A DNA stretch of 64,000 nt from Devosia sp. (GCF_024707125.1 NZ_JANQAH010000011.1:372001-436000), one strand, 5' to 3'; counted from the first letter of the stretch, positions 1 through 8,640 are shown. A program made the numbers and translations. The notes: generated by a model not told the origin, from the sequence alone.

Positions 1-9
1 CCAGCGCAT
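1..9 (-). CDS. 5' end of a leftward gene (partial)
   Basis: An ATG on the minus strand (complement of bases 7-9) is preceded by a strong GGGAGG Shine-Dalgarno site with about six bases of spacing, so a leftward gene probably starts here and leaves the window after three codons. It would be divergent from the aldo/keto reductase and share the region that holds the first LacI operator candidate. The product cannot be judged. Confidence 0.4.
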
Positions 10-60
10 AAGGATCCTCCCTTTGACCCGGCTAACCCTGTGATCGGGTTCTCTTCCAGA

Positions 61-77
61 GTTGTATTAGCGTTAAT
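61..77 (-). promoter_or_regulatory. Candidate LacI-family operator, copy 1
   Basis: Read on the minus strand this 17-mer is ATTAACGCTAATACAAC, with an ATTA...TAAT imperfect palindrome centred on CG as in many LacI-family operators. It matches 16 of 17 bases at 1037-1053, upstream of the VOC gene. It lies between the divergent edge gene and the aldo/keto reductase. Binding by the LacI protein at 1576-2595 is inferred. Confidence 0.55.
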
Positions 78-178
78 CTAGGGGCATACTTGATGGCGCG
101 TCAACTGCCCAGCAGCAAAAATGTAGTGACACTACGCTGTGCCATGCCGGACCAGGGCGTCAATTGGAGGAAAAAGAC

Positions 179-991
179 TTGAAATTACATGACGTTATGC
201 CGCTCCTTGGGTTTGGCACCTATGGTCGTTGGAACGAGGAAGGTGTTGAAGCCATTCTGGCGGCCCTTGAGATTGGCTATCGCCATCTCGATACTGCCCA
301 GACCTATGATACGGAAAGCCAGGTCGGAACTGCCTTGCAGCGCTCAGGTCTGGCGCGCAGTGACGTGTTTCTGACCACCAAGATTTCCACTGAGAATTAC
401 GGCGCGGGAAAGCTGATCCCGTCGCTTGAAACCAGTCTCGGGAAACTGGATGTGGAGCAGGTGGATTTGACCTTATTGCACTGGCCATCCCCCAACGGTG
501 CCCAACCGCTCGGCGAATATCTCGAGCCACTCCTCGAGGCACAGGACCGCGGTCTGACCCGGTTTATCGGTGTCTCCAACTTTACCATCGCGCTGCTCGA
601 AGAGGCGCGCTCGATTGCCGGGGAAGGCCGCATCTCCAACAATCAGATTGAGCTCAACCCATTTATACAGAACAAGAAATTGGCGCAATACTGCGTGGAG
701 CACGACATCCTGGTCACCTGTTACCAGCCCATCGCCCATGGGCACCTGGGCGAGGACGCGGTGCTCGTCGAGATGGCCAAACGCTATTCTGTAAGCCCGG
801 AGCAACTGGCCCTCGCCTTCGAATTGGCTAAGGGCTACGCCGCCATTCCGACCTCTGGAAAGGTGGAGCGCATCCGTTCCAATTTTGCCGCGCAGCAGCT
901 GATTCTCGCGCCGGAAGACATTGCGCTCATCGAAACCAGGGACCGCAATCTGCGCGCGATCGCCCCCGATTGGGGCCCGGACTGGGACTGA
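179..991 (+). CDS. Aldo/keto reductase, DkgB-like
   Basis: A soluble NADPH-dependent aldo/keto reductase of about 270 residues that should reduce a carbonyl, possibly a keto-sugar or sugar-acid intermediate. All four catalytic residues are recognisable: Asp and Tyr in HLDTAQTYDTE, Lys in TTKIS and His in LLHWPSP. The barrel motif GFGTYG near the N-terminus and the GVSNF motif are also present. The TTG at 179 is chosen because GGAGG at 166-170 lies eight bases upstream; an earlier TTG at 164 overlaps that site. It is followed by a VOC gene and a LacI regulator, and a LacI operator candidate lies upstream, so induction by a sugar-like effector is likely. The substrate is unknown; the family relation to 2,5-diketogluconate reductases is by motif only. 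Confidence 0.85.
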   Translation: MKLHDVMPLLGFGTYGRWNEEGVEAILAALEIGYRHLDTAQTYDTESQVGTALQRSGLARSDVFLTTKISTENYGAGKLIPSLETSLGKLDVEQVDLTLLHWPSPNGAQPLGEYLEPLLEAQDRGLTRFIGVSNFTIALLEEARSIAGEGRISNNQIELNPFIQNKKLAQYCVEHDILVTCYQPIAHGHLGEDAVLVEMAKRYSVSPEQLALAFELAKGYAAIPTSGKVERIRSNFAAQQLILAPEDIALIETRDRNLRAIAPDWGPDWD

Positions 992-1036
992 GGTCACACA
1001 TTGACACCTCATGGCCAAACTGCAATGAGGCGCTGT

Positions 1037-1053
1037 ATTAACGCTCATACAAC
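1037..1053 (+). promoter_or_regulatory. Candidate LacI-family operator, copy 2
   Basis: ATTAACGCTCATACAAC differs at one position from copy 1 at 61-77, which lies on the opposite strand. It sits about 50 bases before the VOC gene start, a usual place for repression of the VOC-lacI transcription unit, which would make the regulator autoregulated. Confidence 0.55.
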
Positions 1054-1103
1054 GTCAGTGTGGCTGACCTTGTTACAACGACCCAAAGGGTCAGGAGGAT
1101 TTT

Positions 1104-1544
1104 ATGCTTGGTGTTGTCGGTATTGGACATGTGGCGATCAAGGTCACAGACCTGGACCGGTCATTGGACTTCTATCGCGACCGTCTGGGCTTCCCCGAAA
1201 TGTTGCGTCTCAAGCACGACAACGGCGAAACTTGGCTGGTCTATCTGCGTATCACCGACGATCAGTATCTGGAAATCTTCCCAGGCGCAGAGAATGATCG
1301 TGCGCCCGGCTGGAATGCCAATGGCGTCAACCACACCTGCTTTACTATCGAGGACCTGGACGGCACCTGCGAGCGCATAAAGGCTGCAGGCATCGCCCTC
1401 ACCTCGGAAATCAAGCCGGGGTTGGATGGCAATCGGCAGGCCTGGATCGAAGATCCCGATGGCAATCGCATTGAACTCATGGAAATGGCCGAGGACTGCC
1501 TGCAATTACAGGCCATTCGTCGCTTGCGTGCCGAGCGCGCATAA
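1104..1544 (+). CDS. VOC-family (glyoxalase-like) protein
   Basis: A 146-residue vicinal-oxygen-chelate protein, probably a lyase, isomerase or dioxygenase that uses a divalent metal. The two beta-alpha-beta-beta-beta modules are visible: GIGHVAIKVTDLDRSLDFY near the start and GVNHTCFTIEDLD in the middle. Candidate metal ligands His, Glu (YLEIF), His and Glu (NRIELME) are all in place as in glyoxalase I. An AGGAGG site precedes the ATG. It sits between the aldo/keto reductase and the LacI gene, so a role in the same small pathway, such as handling a 2-oxoaldehyde or epimerising a keto compound, is inferred. The true reaction cannot be told from sequence. Confidence 0.8.
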   Translation: MLGVVGIGHVAIKVTDLDRSLDFYRDRLGFPEMLRLKHDNGETWLVYLRITDDQYLEIFPGAENDRAPGWNANGVNHTCFTIEDLDGTCERIKAAGIALTSEIKPGLDGNRQAWIEDPDGNRIELMEMAEDCLQLQAIRRLRAERA

Positions 1545-1575
1545 GCCATTCAGTCGGGAAACGGAGGCGAACGGA

Positions 1576-2595
1576 TTGGGCAGACCGATTGTTCGATTAA
1601 AGGACGTGGCGGATAGGACCGGTTTCTCCGTGAACACGGTCAGCCTTGCTCTGCGCGGTAGCCCCCGCATTCCCGAAGACACGGCCATACGCATCCGCGA
1701 TGCGGCGCGCGACCTCAACTACATGCCCAACCAGGTGGCCAAGTCCCTGGTCAGCCGCGAAACCAAGACTATCGGGCTGGTGTTGACCGACATCACCAAC
1801 CCTGCCCTGACGCAGGCCGCCCAATCGATCGAACTGGCTTTGGCCGAGCGCGGATATTCGACCCTGTTTGCGACCTCAAACAATGACCTCGAAGAGGAAA
1901 AACGCGTCATTGCGATGTTCCAGTCGCGGCAGGTCGACGGCATGCTCATCTATCCGCGCAGTCACCGCGATCTCGCCCATATTCGACAATTGCGCCGCGC
2001 CAATTATCCGGTTGTTCTGCTGGTGGCCGATCCCGATGCCGGCGTGGACGCCGTTTCAGTGGACGAGCGGCGCGGCGCGTATAGGGCGGTAAAGCACCTG
2101 ATAGACATGGGGCATAGCCGCATCGGCATCATTGATAGTTCCAATCCCATGGGAAATCATGAAAAGCGCGATGGTTATGTCCTGGCGCTCACCGAAGCAG
2201 GCATCGAACCGGATGGAACCATGTCGGCCGACCCGCAGGGTCACTCCGTCATCCGGGGGTACTGGGCCATGGATAAGTTGATGCGCCTTGCCAATCGCCC
2301 GTCGGCAGTCTTCACAGCCAATGATTCCCTGGCCATCGGAGCGTTGCGCTGGACCCAGAAGAACGATCTAAGAGTCCCCGAAGATGTGGCGATCGTTGGC
2401 TTCGACAATATTGAATTTGCCGAACATGCCGCCACGCCCCTCACCAGCGTCAATTATGAAATCAAGCTGGTCACCGACTTGGCGGTTGCGCGCCTGATCG
2501 AACTGATCGGGACGCAAGGCACGCTCCCTGATCCGAGTGTGACCCTCATCGATCCGGAACTTATTGTTCGCGAAAGCACACATCGGCGACCGTAG
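1576..2595 (+). CDS. LacI-family transcriptional regulator
   Basis: A 339-residue LacI/GalR repressor. The N-terminal helix-turn-helix and hinge are clear: VRLKDVADRTGFSVNTVSLA followed by LNYMPNQVAKSL. The periplasmic-binding-protein-like core begins at TKTIGLVL and includes the usual SAVFTANDSLAIGAL and VAIVGFDNIEFA segments. The TTG at 1576 is preferred because CGGAGG lies eight bases upstream and the protein then starts just before the DNA-binding domain, as in the family; reading further upstream would overlap the VOC gene. It is the likely controller of the VOC and aldo/keto reductase genes through the paired 17-bp sites. The effector is unknown. Confidence 0.9.
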   Translation: MGRPIVRLKDVADRTGFSVNTVSLALRGSPRIPEDTAIRIRDAARDLNYMPNQVAKSLVSRETKTIGLVLTDITNPALTQAAQSIELALAERGYSTLFATSNNDLEEEKRVIAMFQSRQVDGMLIYPRSHRDLAHIRQLRRANYPVVLLVADPDAGVDAVSVDERRGAYRAVKHLIDMGHSRIGIIDSSNPMGNHEKRDGYVLALTEAGIEPDGTMSADPQGHSVIRGYWAMDKLMRLANRPSAVFTANDSLAIGALRWTQKNDLRVPEDVAIVGFDNIEFAEHAATPLTSVNYEIKLVTDLAVARLIELIGTQGTLPDPSVTLIDPELIVRESTHRRP

Positions 2596-3093
2596 GCAAT
2601 GTGCCAGCAGCTGCTCTGCGCAAACGACTATGCCCCTTAACAGCAGCCTCTGTCTCACGACGCGCAGGACTATGATTGGCTCCTTTCGTCAGCCAAGCGC
2701 CCCATTTCAGACATTCAGCAAGCCTTAGCGAAGTCCCGAACCGCCTGTTGGCTTTGCAGCGACTAGCGTCTCCAACGGGGTGGCAAGCAGACAGGCTGCT
2801 TCGGGATCGGCTGTTGGGAAAGTAGACAGAGCCGGTCGGCGAACTTGAGGCCGGCGGCGGCTGACTGGCGGCGAAAGAGGTACGCAGTAAAGCCGCTGGA
2901 CCTGTTCGTTCCATGGTCTCTGTTCCGAATATTAAAAGCCGAATTTTAGATCCAGGGGCACGACAGCCAGTGCAGGTGACAGCTGAGACACTGCTAACCA
3001 GCGCCGTCAGATATAAACCTGTCAACACCACGGAAAGCTGAACGAGCCACGCTCTATCTTACAAAGATACCCGGTACTATTTGTGATTGGCAC
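2596..3093. other. Convergent intergenic region, no gene seen
   Basis: About 500 bases between the ends of the LacI gene and the YciI-like gene. I see no convincing reading frame, no Rho-independent terminator and no repeat. The stretch around 2890-3090 is more AT-rich than the neighbouring genes. It may hold decayed sequence. Confidence 0.5.
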
Positions 3094-3393
3094 CTAATCC
3101 TCAAACGCACCACTGGGCCGGTTCATAAACCAAGACCAGCGGCGGACGGTACATTCGGAAAATACCCCTTCGGTGACATAGGGGTCGCGACGGCCGAAGT
3201 CTTCTGCGTCGGCTTGGTTACTGCGGCGCATGACGATCATGCTGCCGATAGGCTCACCCTTCGGGTCGAGAAACGGGCCGGACAGAATTAGGTCGGCTCC
3301 CAACCCCTCATAATGGGCGCGGTGCTGGGCTCGAAATTTCAGGCGTTGCGCAAGAAAGTCAGGTTTGTCCAGTCCTGTGACGACAAAAAGCAT
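3094..3393 (-). CDS. YciI-like domain protein
   Basis: A 99-residue single-domain protein of the YciI-like superfamily, a small dimeric ferredoxin-like fold with a conserved His-Asp pair. Visible family features are the LFVVTGLDKPDFLAQRL start, the central His-rich RAQHRAHYEGL, LSGPF, and the downstream FGRRDPYVTEGVF motif containing the conserved D-P-Y. Such proteins often accompany aromatic or sugar-acid degradation genes as presumed small hydrolases or isomerases. It is the last gene of the leftward arm; its ATG overlaps the TGA of the FAH-family gene by one base (TGATG), which suggests translational coupling. Exact function unknown. Confidence 0.75.
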   Translation of the reverse strand: MLFVVTGLDKPDFLAQRLKFRAQHRAHYEGLGADLILSGPFLDPKGEPIGSMIVMRRSNQADAEDFGRRDPYVTEGVFSECTVRRWSWFMNRPSGAFED

Positions 3394-4553
3394 CAGAGCA
3401 ATCCTCGTGCCGCAAGGTTTTTCATGAGGGCACTAACCCCGAAGGTCCATGGTGCGCAGTGGTGCGAATGGCGAACGACATTGCGCAGCGCGCCGAGCCC
3501 GGTTGCACAGATCGTCACTTCGTCGCCCAGTTTGTGCGTAAAGCCCTGACCCGGTGCTTCGCGGTCTTTGGTCGGTGCAAACAGCGTTCCCAAAAACAGC
3601 ATAAAGCCATCGGGATATTGATGGTGCTGCCCGCAGGTTTGCGCCACCAGATCCAGCGGGTCGCGACTGATCTTGTTCATGGCGCTGTGCCCATCGAGCA
3701 CGAATCCGTCTTCGCCTTTGACGGTGAGCTGCAGCTGGGCCTGGCGGACATCCTCGAGACCCCAGCTTTGGTCGAATAGCCGGATAAACGGCCCGATCGC
3801 ACAGGATGCGTTGTTGTCTTTGGCCTTGCCGAGTAGAAGAGCCGAGCGGCCTTCGATGTCGCGCAGATTGACGTCATTACCCAAGCTGGCGCCCTTCACT
3901 TGCCCCTGGCTGTTGACCGCCAAGACAATCTCGGGCTCGGGATTGTTCCAGCTCGAGCTTGAATGAATGCCGATCTCGGCACCCCATCCCACTGCCGAAA
4001 GCACCGGTGACTTGGTAAACACTTCAGCATCGGGGCCAATGCCAACCTCCAGATATTGCGACCAGACCCCTTCTGCGATCAGAGCCTGTTTGACCCGCGC
4101 CGCTTCTTCAGATCCGGCTTTCAGATTGGCGAGACTGTCTCCGATCAGGCTTCCGATACGCTGGCGAATGGCCGCGGCGCGATCAGCATTGCCGGCGGCC
4201 TTCTCCTCGATGACACGCTCGACCATCGATTGCGCGAACGTCACCCCGCATGCCTTTATCGCCTGAAGGTCGCACGGAGCCAGAAAATGCGTCGTGTCGG
4301 CGTCGGCACGGCCATCGCTCGCTGCCGCAACAGCCTCCAACTTGCTGATGGCTTCTCCCGTAAAGGTTTTGACATAGTCGAGCGCATCGGGGCGCTGCAG
4401 CAACGCCGAAACCGTAGGAGCCGCCACGCTGGTGATGTCGGAAAGCATGCCGTCACGCAGAGTGACGACGGCCGGGCCATGCTTGTCATTGCGCCACACC
4501 CGACCGACCAGGGTTCCTGCCATTGCAGATGCGTCAAGGATGGGTGCCGGCAT
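3393..4553 (-). CDS. Fumarylacetoacetate hydrolase-family protein
   Basis: A 386-residue protein whose C-terminal two thirds carries the FAH fold used by hydrolases, decarboxylases and dehydratases of 2-oxo acids. The metal-binding acidic signature is seen in NPEPEIVLAVN, followed by GNDVNLRDIEGR, typical of the family. The N-terminal 120 or so residues form the cap found in the longer sugar-acid FAH members. The ATG at 4553 has GAGG five bases upstream; longer readings run into non-homologous sequence. It lies 70 bases downstream of an ABC ATPase gene and is coupled to the YciI-like gene. Likely it opens or cleaves a beta-keto or 2-keto acid intermediate in the divergent catabolic locus. Substrate unknown. 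Confidence 0.8.
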   Translation of the reverse strand: MPAPILDASAMAGTLVGRVWRNDKHGPAVVTLRDGMLSDITSVAAPTVSALLQRPDALDYVKTFTGEAISKLEAVAAASDGRADADTTHFLAPCDLQAIKACGVTFAQSMVERVIEEKAAGNADRAAAIRQRIGSLIGDSLANLKAGSEEAARVKQALIAEGVWSQYLEVGIGPDAEVFTKSPVLSAVGWGAEIGIHSSSSWNNPEPEIVLAVNSQGQVKGASLGNDVNLRDIEGRSALLLGKAKDNNASCAIGPFIRLFDQSWGLEDVRQAQLQLTVKGEDGFVLDGHSAMNKISRDPLDLVAQTCGQHHQYPDGFMLFLGTLFAPTKDREAPGQGFTHKLGDEVTICATGLGALRNVVRHSHHCAPWTFGVSALMKNLAARGLL

Positions 4554-4623
4554 AAGATCCTCTAGTGGTTTACGAAACGGCGAAGGGAGGTCGCAATGGC
4601 GACCTTGCCTTGGCGATGCTGCA

Positions 4624-5715
4624 TCACGACCTGAGAGGAGACGGGTTACCACCGAGACGTTTGCCGCTCTTTGAATCGAACAGATGGGCCTTTTCGGCGA
4701 TCGGCCGGAAGCCGATCGGATCGCCCGGCATCGCCTCGATACGCTCCCGGAAGAGACCAACAATCTGCTGGTCGCCAAGTGTGCCGATTACATGGGCCTC
4801 AGAACCTGTTGGCTCGACGACCTGTGCGGTAATCGCAACAGGCGAACTCGGTTCATAGATGAGGTGTTCGGGACGAATGCCATAGACGGCCGGGGTGTCA
4901 GACGCGACATCAGCGGCTGGGGGGAGGGGCAACTCCGTGCCATCCTCGAGCTGGAAAGTGTTTTTGCCCTGTGGTCGCGTCACACCGCGCAAGAAATTCA
5001 TTGACGGCGAGCCGATAAATCCGGCCACGAACATATTGGCAGGATAGTCGTAAAGCTCGAGGGGCCGTCCCACCTGCTCGACAATCCCGTCGTGCATGAC
5101 CACGATCTTGTCGGCCATGGTCATGGCTTCGATCTGGTCGTGCGTCACATAAACCGTCGTTGTCTTGAGCCTTTGATGCAGGCTCTTGATCTCGGCGCGC
5201 ATCTGCACGCGCAGCTTGGCATCAAGGTTGGACAGCGGTTCGTCGAACAGAAAAACGCTGGGGTCGCGAACGATGGCGCGGCCCATGGCAACGCGTTGGC
5301 GCTGCCCACCTGAAAGCTGGCGCGGAAAGCGATCAAGATAGGCGCTCAGATTGAGTATGCGAGCGGCATTATCGATCTTGGCACGGCGCGTGGCCTTATC
5401 CACACCGGAGAGCTTGAGCGAAAAGCCCATATTCTCTTCGACGCTCATATGGGGATAGAGCGCATAGTTCTGGAAGACCATGGCGATATCGCGGTCCTTG
5501 GGGTGAAGCTCGTTGATCACCTTGTCCCCCAGCACGATGTCGCCGCCGCTGATCTCCTCGAGCCCGGCGATCATGCGCAGCAATGTCGACTTGCCGCAGC
5601 CCGAAGGGCCGACAAGCACGACGAACTGACCGTCCTCGATTTCCACCGACACGCCCTTGATAACCTGGACTGCGCCGTATGATTTTGTGGTGTCGCGAAT
5701 AGAAAGTGGAGCCAT
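4624..5715 (-). CDS. ABC transporter ATPase, UgpC/MsmK type
   Basis: A 363-residue carbohydrate-type importer ATPase. It has Walker A GPSGCGKST at residues 36-44, the Q-loop in VFQNYALYPHM, the signature LSGGQRQR, Walker B VFLFDEPLSNLD, the switch His in VYVTHDQ, and the C-terminal OB-fold (TOBE) domain with SPSMNFL typical of MalK/UgpC. This is the only ATPase near the binding protein and two permeases encoded rightwards at 9.7-12.9 kb, so it very probably energises that importer although it is transcribed in the opposite direction. ATG at 5715 is the natural family start. Confidence 0.9.
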   Translation of the reverse strand: MAPLSIRDTTKSYGAVQVIKGVSVEIEDGQFVVLVGPSGCGKSTLLRMIAGLEEISGGDIVLGDKVINELHPKDRDIAMVFQNYALYPHMSVEENMGFSLKLSGVDKATRRAKIDNAARILNLSAYLDRFPRQLSGGQRQRVAMGRAIVRDPSVFLFDEPLSNLDAKLRVQMRAEIKSLHQRLKTTTVYVTHDQIEAMTMADKIVVMHDGIVEQVGRPLELYDYPANMFVAGFIGSPSMNFLRGVTRPQGKNTFQLEDGTELPLPPAADVASDTPAVYGIRPEHLIYEPSSPVAITAQVVEPTGSEAHVIGTLGDQQIVGLFRERIEAMPGDPIGFRPIAEKAHLFDSKSGKRLGGNPSPLRS

Positions 5716-5754
5716 TTGAGCCCTCCCTGCCGCGCTGAGCGGTCATGATGATAT

Positions 5755-6534
5755 TCAGCGACCGGTCCAGGCCGGTTTCTGCTTGGCGGTAAATGCGGCA
5801 ACGCCCAACTGGAAGTCCTGGCTGCCATAGCAAAGTGCGACCAGATCCTCGGCCTCGTCGAGATCGGCATCAAGCACACGTCGGATGGCTTTCTTGCTTG
5901 CCTTCAAGGTCAATGGTGCGTTTTCGAGGAGCCGCGCAATAAGCTTTGCGGTTGCCTCGTTAAGATCCTGCGGTTCGACCAGCCGCGAGAGAAAGCCGCA
6001 TGACAGGGCCTCTTCGCCATCAAGCAACTCGCCCAACATGAGCATGCGCCGTGCGCGGCCTTCGCCGAACGCGGCAACAAGCCGGGCATAATTATGGATC
6101 GATAAGGTGTTGCCGATGGTCCGCGCGATTGGCACACCCAGGCGCGCGCCCTTCTCAGCGATCCGGATATCGCAACAGGCCGCAATGTTGAGGCCGCCGC
6201 CCACCGCAAAGCCTTCGATCACCGCAATCGTTGGCACTGGAATGTCGAGCAGCAAGGAGAGATAATGCTCCATCTTGCGCTCATAAGCGATCCCGTCGCT
6301 CCCATCGCTGAATTGGGCGAACTGGCTGATATCTGAGCCAGCAATGAAAGCCTGTCCGCCAGCGCCCTTCAGGACAACCGCTCGCATATCGCCGTCGGCA
6401 GCGACCGTCCTGCAGATTTCCCCGAACTCCTCGTACATTTGCCAGGTCATGGCGTTGCGTGCATCGGGCCGATTGAAAGTTATGTAGCCGACCCGATCCT
6501 GTTTGGTGAAGACGACCTGTCCCTGGTTCATCAT
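5755..6534 (-). CDS. Enoyl-CoA hydratase/isomerase-family (crotonase-like) protein
   Basis: A 259-residue crotonase-fold protein. The oxyanion-hole segment GGQAFIAGSDISQF and the helix GFAVGGGLNIAACCDIRI are clear. Both catalytic glutamates of classical hydratases appear to be replaced: the GGGxE position reads GGGLN, and the QPE position reads LGVPIAR. It is therefore unlikely to be a standard enoyl-CoA hydratase and may be an isomerase, lyase or C-C bond hydrolase on a CoA thioester. Its ATG overlaps the stop of the upstream CoA-transferase gene by four bases, so the two are coupled, and its substrate is presumably the thioester that enzyme makes. Confidence 0.8.
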   Translation of the reverse strand: MMNQGQVVFTKQDRVGYITFNRPDARNAMTWQMYEEFGEICRTVAADGDMRAVVLKGAGGQAFIAGSDISQFAQFSDGSDGIAYERKMEHYLSLLLDIPVPTIAVIEGFAVGGGLNIAACCDIRIAEKGARLGVPIARTIGNTLSIHNYARLVAAFGEGRARRMLMLGELLDGEEALSCGFLSRLVEPQDLNEATAKLIARLLENAPLTLKASKKAIRRVLDADLDEAEDLVALCYGSQDFQLGVAAFTAKQKPAWTGR

Positions 6535-7763
6535 GCAAAGGCTCCACGCGCCACAAGGCTTTCGTCACCATCGTCGAAGCCAAGCTCTGAAAGGATTTCG
6601 GCCGTGTGTTGCGCCAGCAAAGGCGCCGACCGCCGCACACTTTGCGGTGTGCCGGACAATTTGACCGGGAAGCCGAGTGACTTGATCACGCCCTCTATCG
6701 GGTGCTCGACATCCATTACCATTTCGCGGGCATGGGTATGCTCGCTCGCCAGCACCTGCCCATAATCATAAATGGGACCAGCGGGGACGCCTGCGCCGAG
6801 GAAGGCCTCCACCCAATGGTCGACAGATTGCTTAGCGAATTCTGTTTCCAGCAGTTCGGCGAGCGCCACCCGATTTTGCAGCCGCTCCTTGTTCTCGATA
6901 AAGCGAGGGTCATTCAGAAGCTGCGGAAGCCCCACGACGTGTACAAAGGCAGTCCAGAGCTTTTGATTGGCTGCGCCGACAACGAAGTGTCCATCGGCAG
7001 CTTTGAACGCCTGGTAGGGCGCGCTCATTCGATTGGCTGTGCCCAGCGGTTCTGGTGACTTGCCGGTGGCCCAGTATTCGGTGGTTTCCCATATGCCCAA
7101 CGCCAGTGCCGCCTCGAACAGGGACGCGTCAACATATTGACCCTGGCCGGTCTTCTCCCGACCGATCACGGCGCTCAGAATGCCATAAAGCGAAAAAAGA
7201 CCCGCGCCGAGATCGCCCACAGAAATGCCGGATTTCACCGGCTCGGCGCCGGGAATGCCCATGGCACTGATGATGCCCGACATAGCCTGGGCGATAAGGT
7301 CAAAGCCCGGACGTCCCGACCACGGACCAGTCTGCCCAAACCCGGAAATGGACGCATAGATCAGTCGTGGATTGCGAGCGCTAAGCGTTGGGTAGTCGAT
7401 GCCTAGTTTTTTGGCGACGCCGGGGCGGCCGTTCTCGACCACGATGTCGGCGGTATCCACGAGGCGATAAAACACCTCGCGGCCCGCTTCGCTTTTCAGA
7501 TTGAGAGCGATGGAGCGCTTGTTGCGGTTGAGCGCCAGAAAGCCGGGGCTGTCCGCGCCCTTCATGCGAAAGCCCATCGACTTTCGCGTCTGGTCTCCGC
7601 CATTGGGCGGTTCGACCTTGATGACGTCGGCACCCATGTCGCCGAGGAGCATGCAGCAGAAGGGGCCGGCCATGACCTGGCTCAGATCGAGGACACGGAG
7701 GTGCGATAACGGCTGTACTGCCGACAACGGGTCAGAACCGGGTTGGTCATTGGCACTTGGCAA
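6531..7763 (-). CDS. CaiB/BaiF-family CoA-transferase (class III)
   Basis: A 410-residue class III CoA-transferase, which moves CoA from a donor thioester onto an organic acid through an aspartyl-CoA intermediate. Family motifs are LRVLDLSQVMAGPFCCMLLG and GADVIKVEPP near the start, VENGRPGVAKKLGI, and ASISGFGQTGPW...PGFD, whose Asp is the catalytic residue. It starts with TTG at 7763, six bases after an AGAGGTG site. It is first in the leftward arm, coupled to the crotonase-like gene, and its promoter faces that of the GntR regulator. It probably activates the organic acid imported or formed by the rightward genes; the acid is unknown. Confidence 0.88.
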   Translation of the reverse strand: MPSANDQPGSDPLSAVQPLSHLRVLDLSQVMAGPFCCMLLGDMGADVIKVEPPNGGDQTRKSMGFRMKGADSPGFLALNRNKRSIALNLKSEAGREVFYRLVDTADIVVENGRPGVAKKLGIDYPTLSARNPRLIYASISGFGQTGPWSGRPGFDLIAQAMSGIISAMGIPGAEPVKSGISVGDLGAGLFSLYGILSAVIGREKTGQGQYVDASLFEAALALGIWETTEYWATGKSPEPLGTANRMSAPYQAFKAADGHFVVGAANQKLWTAFVHVVGLPQLLNDPRFIENKERLQNRVALAELLETEFAKQSVDHWVEAFLGAGVPAGPIYDYGQVLASEHTHAREMVMDVEHPIEGVIKSLGFPVKLSGTPQSVRRSAPLLAQHTAEILSELGFDDGDESLVARGAFA

Positions 7764-7827
7764 AGTTGCACCTCTTTGACTCGTTTGAGATGGATCTGCA
7801 TCAACGGCAAAGGGTGCCTGATGCCCA

Positions 7828-7845
7828 ATCTTGTATGCAAGAATG
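7828..7845 (+). promoter_or_regulatory. Candidate GntR operator, copy 1
   Basis: ATCTTGTATGCAAGAATG contains the near-palindrome CTTGTATGCAAG. The identical 18-mer occurs in inverse orientation at 8765-8782. It sits between the divergent CoA-transferase and GntR genes and resembles the TTGTATGCAA-type sites of FadR-subfamily regulators. Confidence 0.65.
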
Positions 7846-7900
7846 CTTCAACGTCAATCCCCTCGCACAATGTTATGTGAAGATGTACGATCAGGTACCT

Positions 7901-7912
7901 ATTGCATACAGG
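7901..7912 (-). promoter_or_regulatory. Candidate weak GntR operator
   Basis: ATTGCATACAGG matches CTTGCATACAAG at 10 of 12 positions. It lies about 20 bases before the GntR start and may serve autoregulation together with the stronger site at 7828-7845. Confidence 0.4.
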
Positions 7913-7932
7913 GGTGGAAAGGAAGTTGCTGA

Positions 7933-8640
7933 ATGGACGACGAAGAAGTCATGGTGGACGCCGCGCCTGGCGCTGTGGAAAACATCCCCAGGAGGGGGAG
8001 GCTGCATACACAGGCGGCCCAGCAGCTGCGTACGATGATTCTGTCCGGCGAGCTCCCGCCCGGCACTCGACTGCGAGAAGTTCAGCTTTGCCAGCAGCTT
8101 GGCGTGTCGCGCACCCCCGTACGTGAGGCTTTCCGCACGCTCGCTGCCGAAGGAATGATCGATCTTCTGCCCAATCGAAGCGTTATCGTTGCTCGGCTGC
8201 GCTCGCCCGATATCGGTCATCTTTTCGAGGTCGTGGGCGCGCTTGAGGCACTGGCTGGCGAGCTGGCCGTGAAGCTCGTAACCTCCGAGCAAATCGGCGA
8301 AATCGCTGGTCTGCATAACAAAATGCTGGAGTCCTATGAGAAGCGGGAGCGAGCCGCCTATCTCGATCTCAACCACAGGATCCACCGCCGTATCGTCGAG
8401 ATTTCAGCCAATCCGGTTCTCATCAGCACATGGCAGACCCTCATCCCGCGCGTCGAAAGAGCGCGTGCTATTGCCAATCTCAATCCCGATCGTTGGGTCG
8501 CTGCCGTTTATGAGCACTCCCGCATGCTTTCGGCGCTGGTGTCGCGGGATGGCGGTCTTCTGTCGCAGCTGACGCGCGAGCATTTCATGAATGGCCTCCG
8601 TCATATCCCCCAGGAGTCCGGGTCAGGGCAGGGCACTTGA
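7933..8640 (+). CDS. GntR-family regulator, FadR/FCD subfamily
   Basis: A 235-residue regulator. The winged helix-turn-helix spans about residues 25-90: LREVQLCQQLGVSRTPVREA followed by LLPNRSVIVARL. The remaining half is an all-helical FCD ligand-binding domain with the usual metal-binding acidic and His positions (LDLNHRIHRRIVE). It lies at the divergence point of two catabolic arms, and an 18-base motif is repeated identically before each arm, so it most likely represses both and is released by a pathway acid. A purine-rich GGAAAGGAAG lies upstream of the start. Confidence 0.9.
   Translation: MDDEEVMVDAAPGAVENIPRRGRLHTQAAQQLRTMILSGELPPGTRLREVQLCQQLGVSRTPVREAFRTLAAEGMIDLLPNRSVIVARLRSPDIGHLFEVVGALEALAGELAVKLVTSEQIGEIAGLHNKMLESYEKRERAAYLDLNHRIHRRIVEISANPVLISTWQTLIPRVERARAIANLNPDRWVAAVYEHSRMLSALVSRDGGLLSQLTREHFMNGLRHIPQESGSGQGT

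Noticed and set aside
2561..3031. 156-codon reading frame on the minus strand
   Set aside because: It overlaps the end of the LacI gene, has no ribosome site and its Ser/Arg/Pro-rich product resembles no domain.
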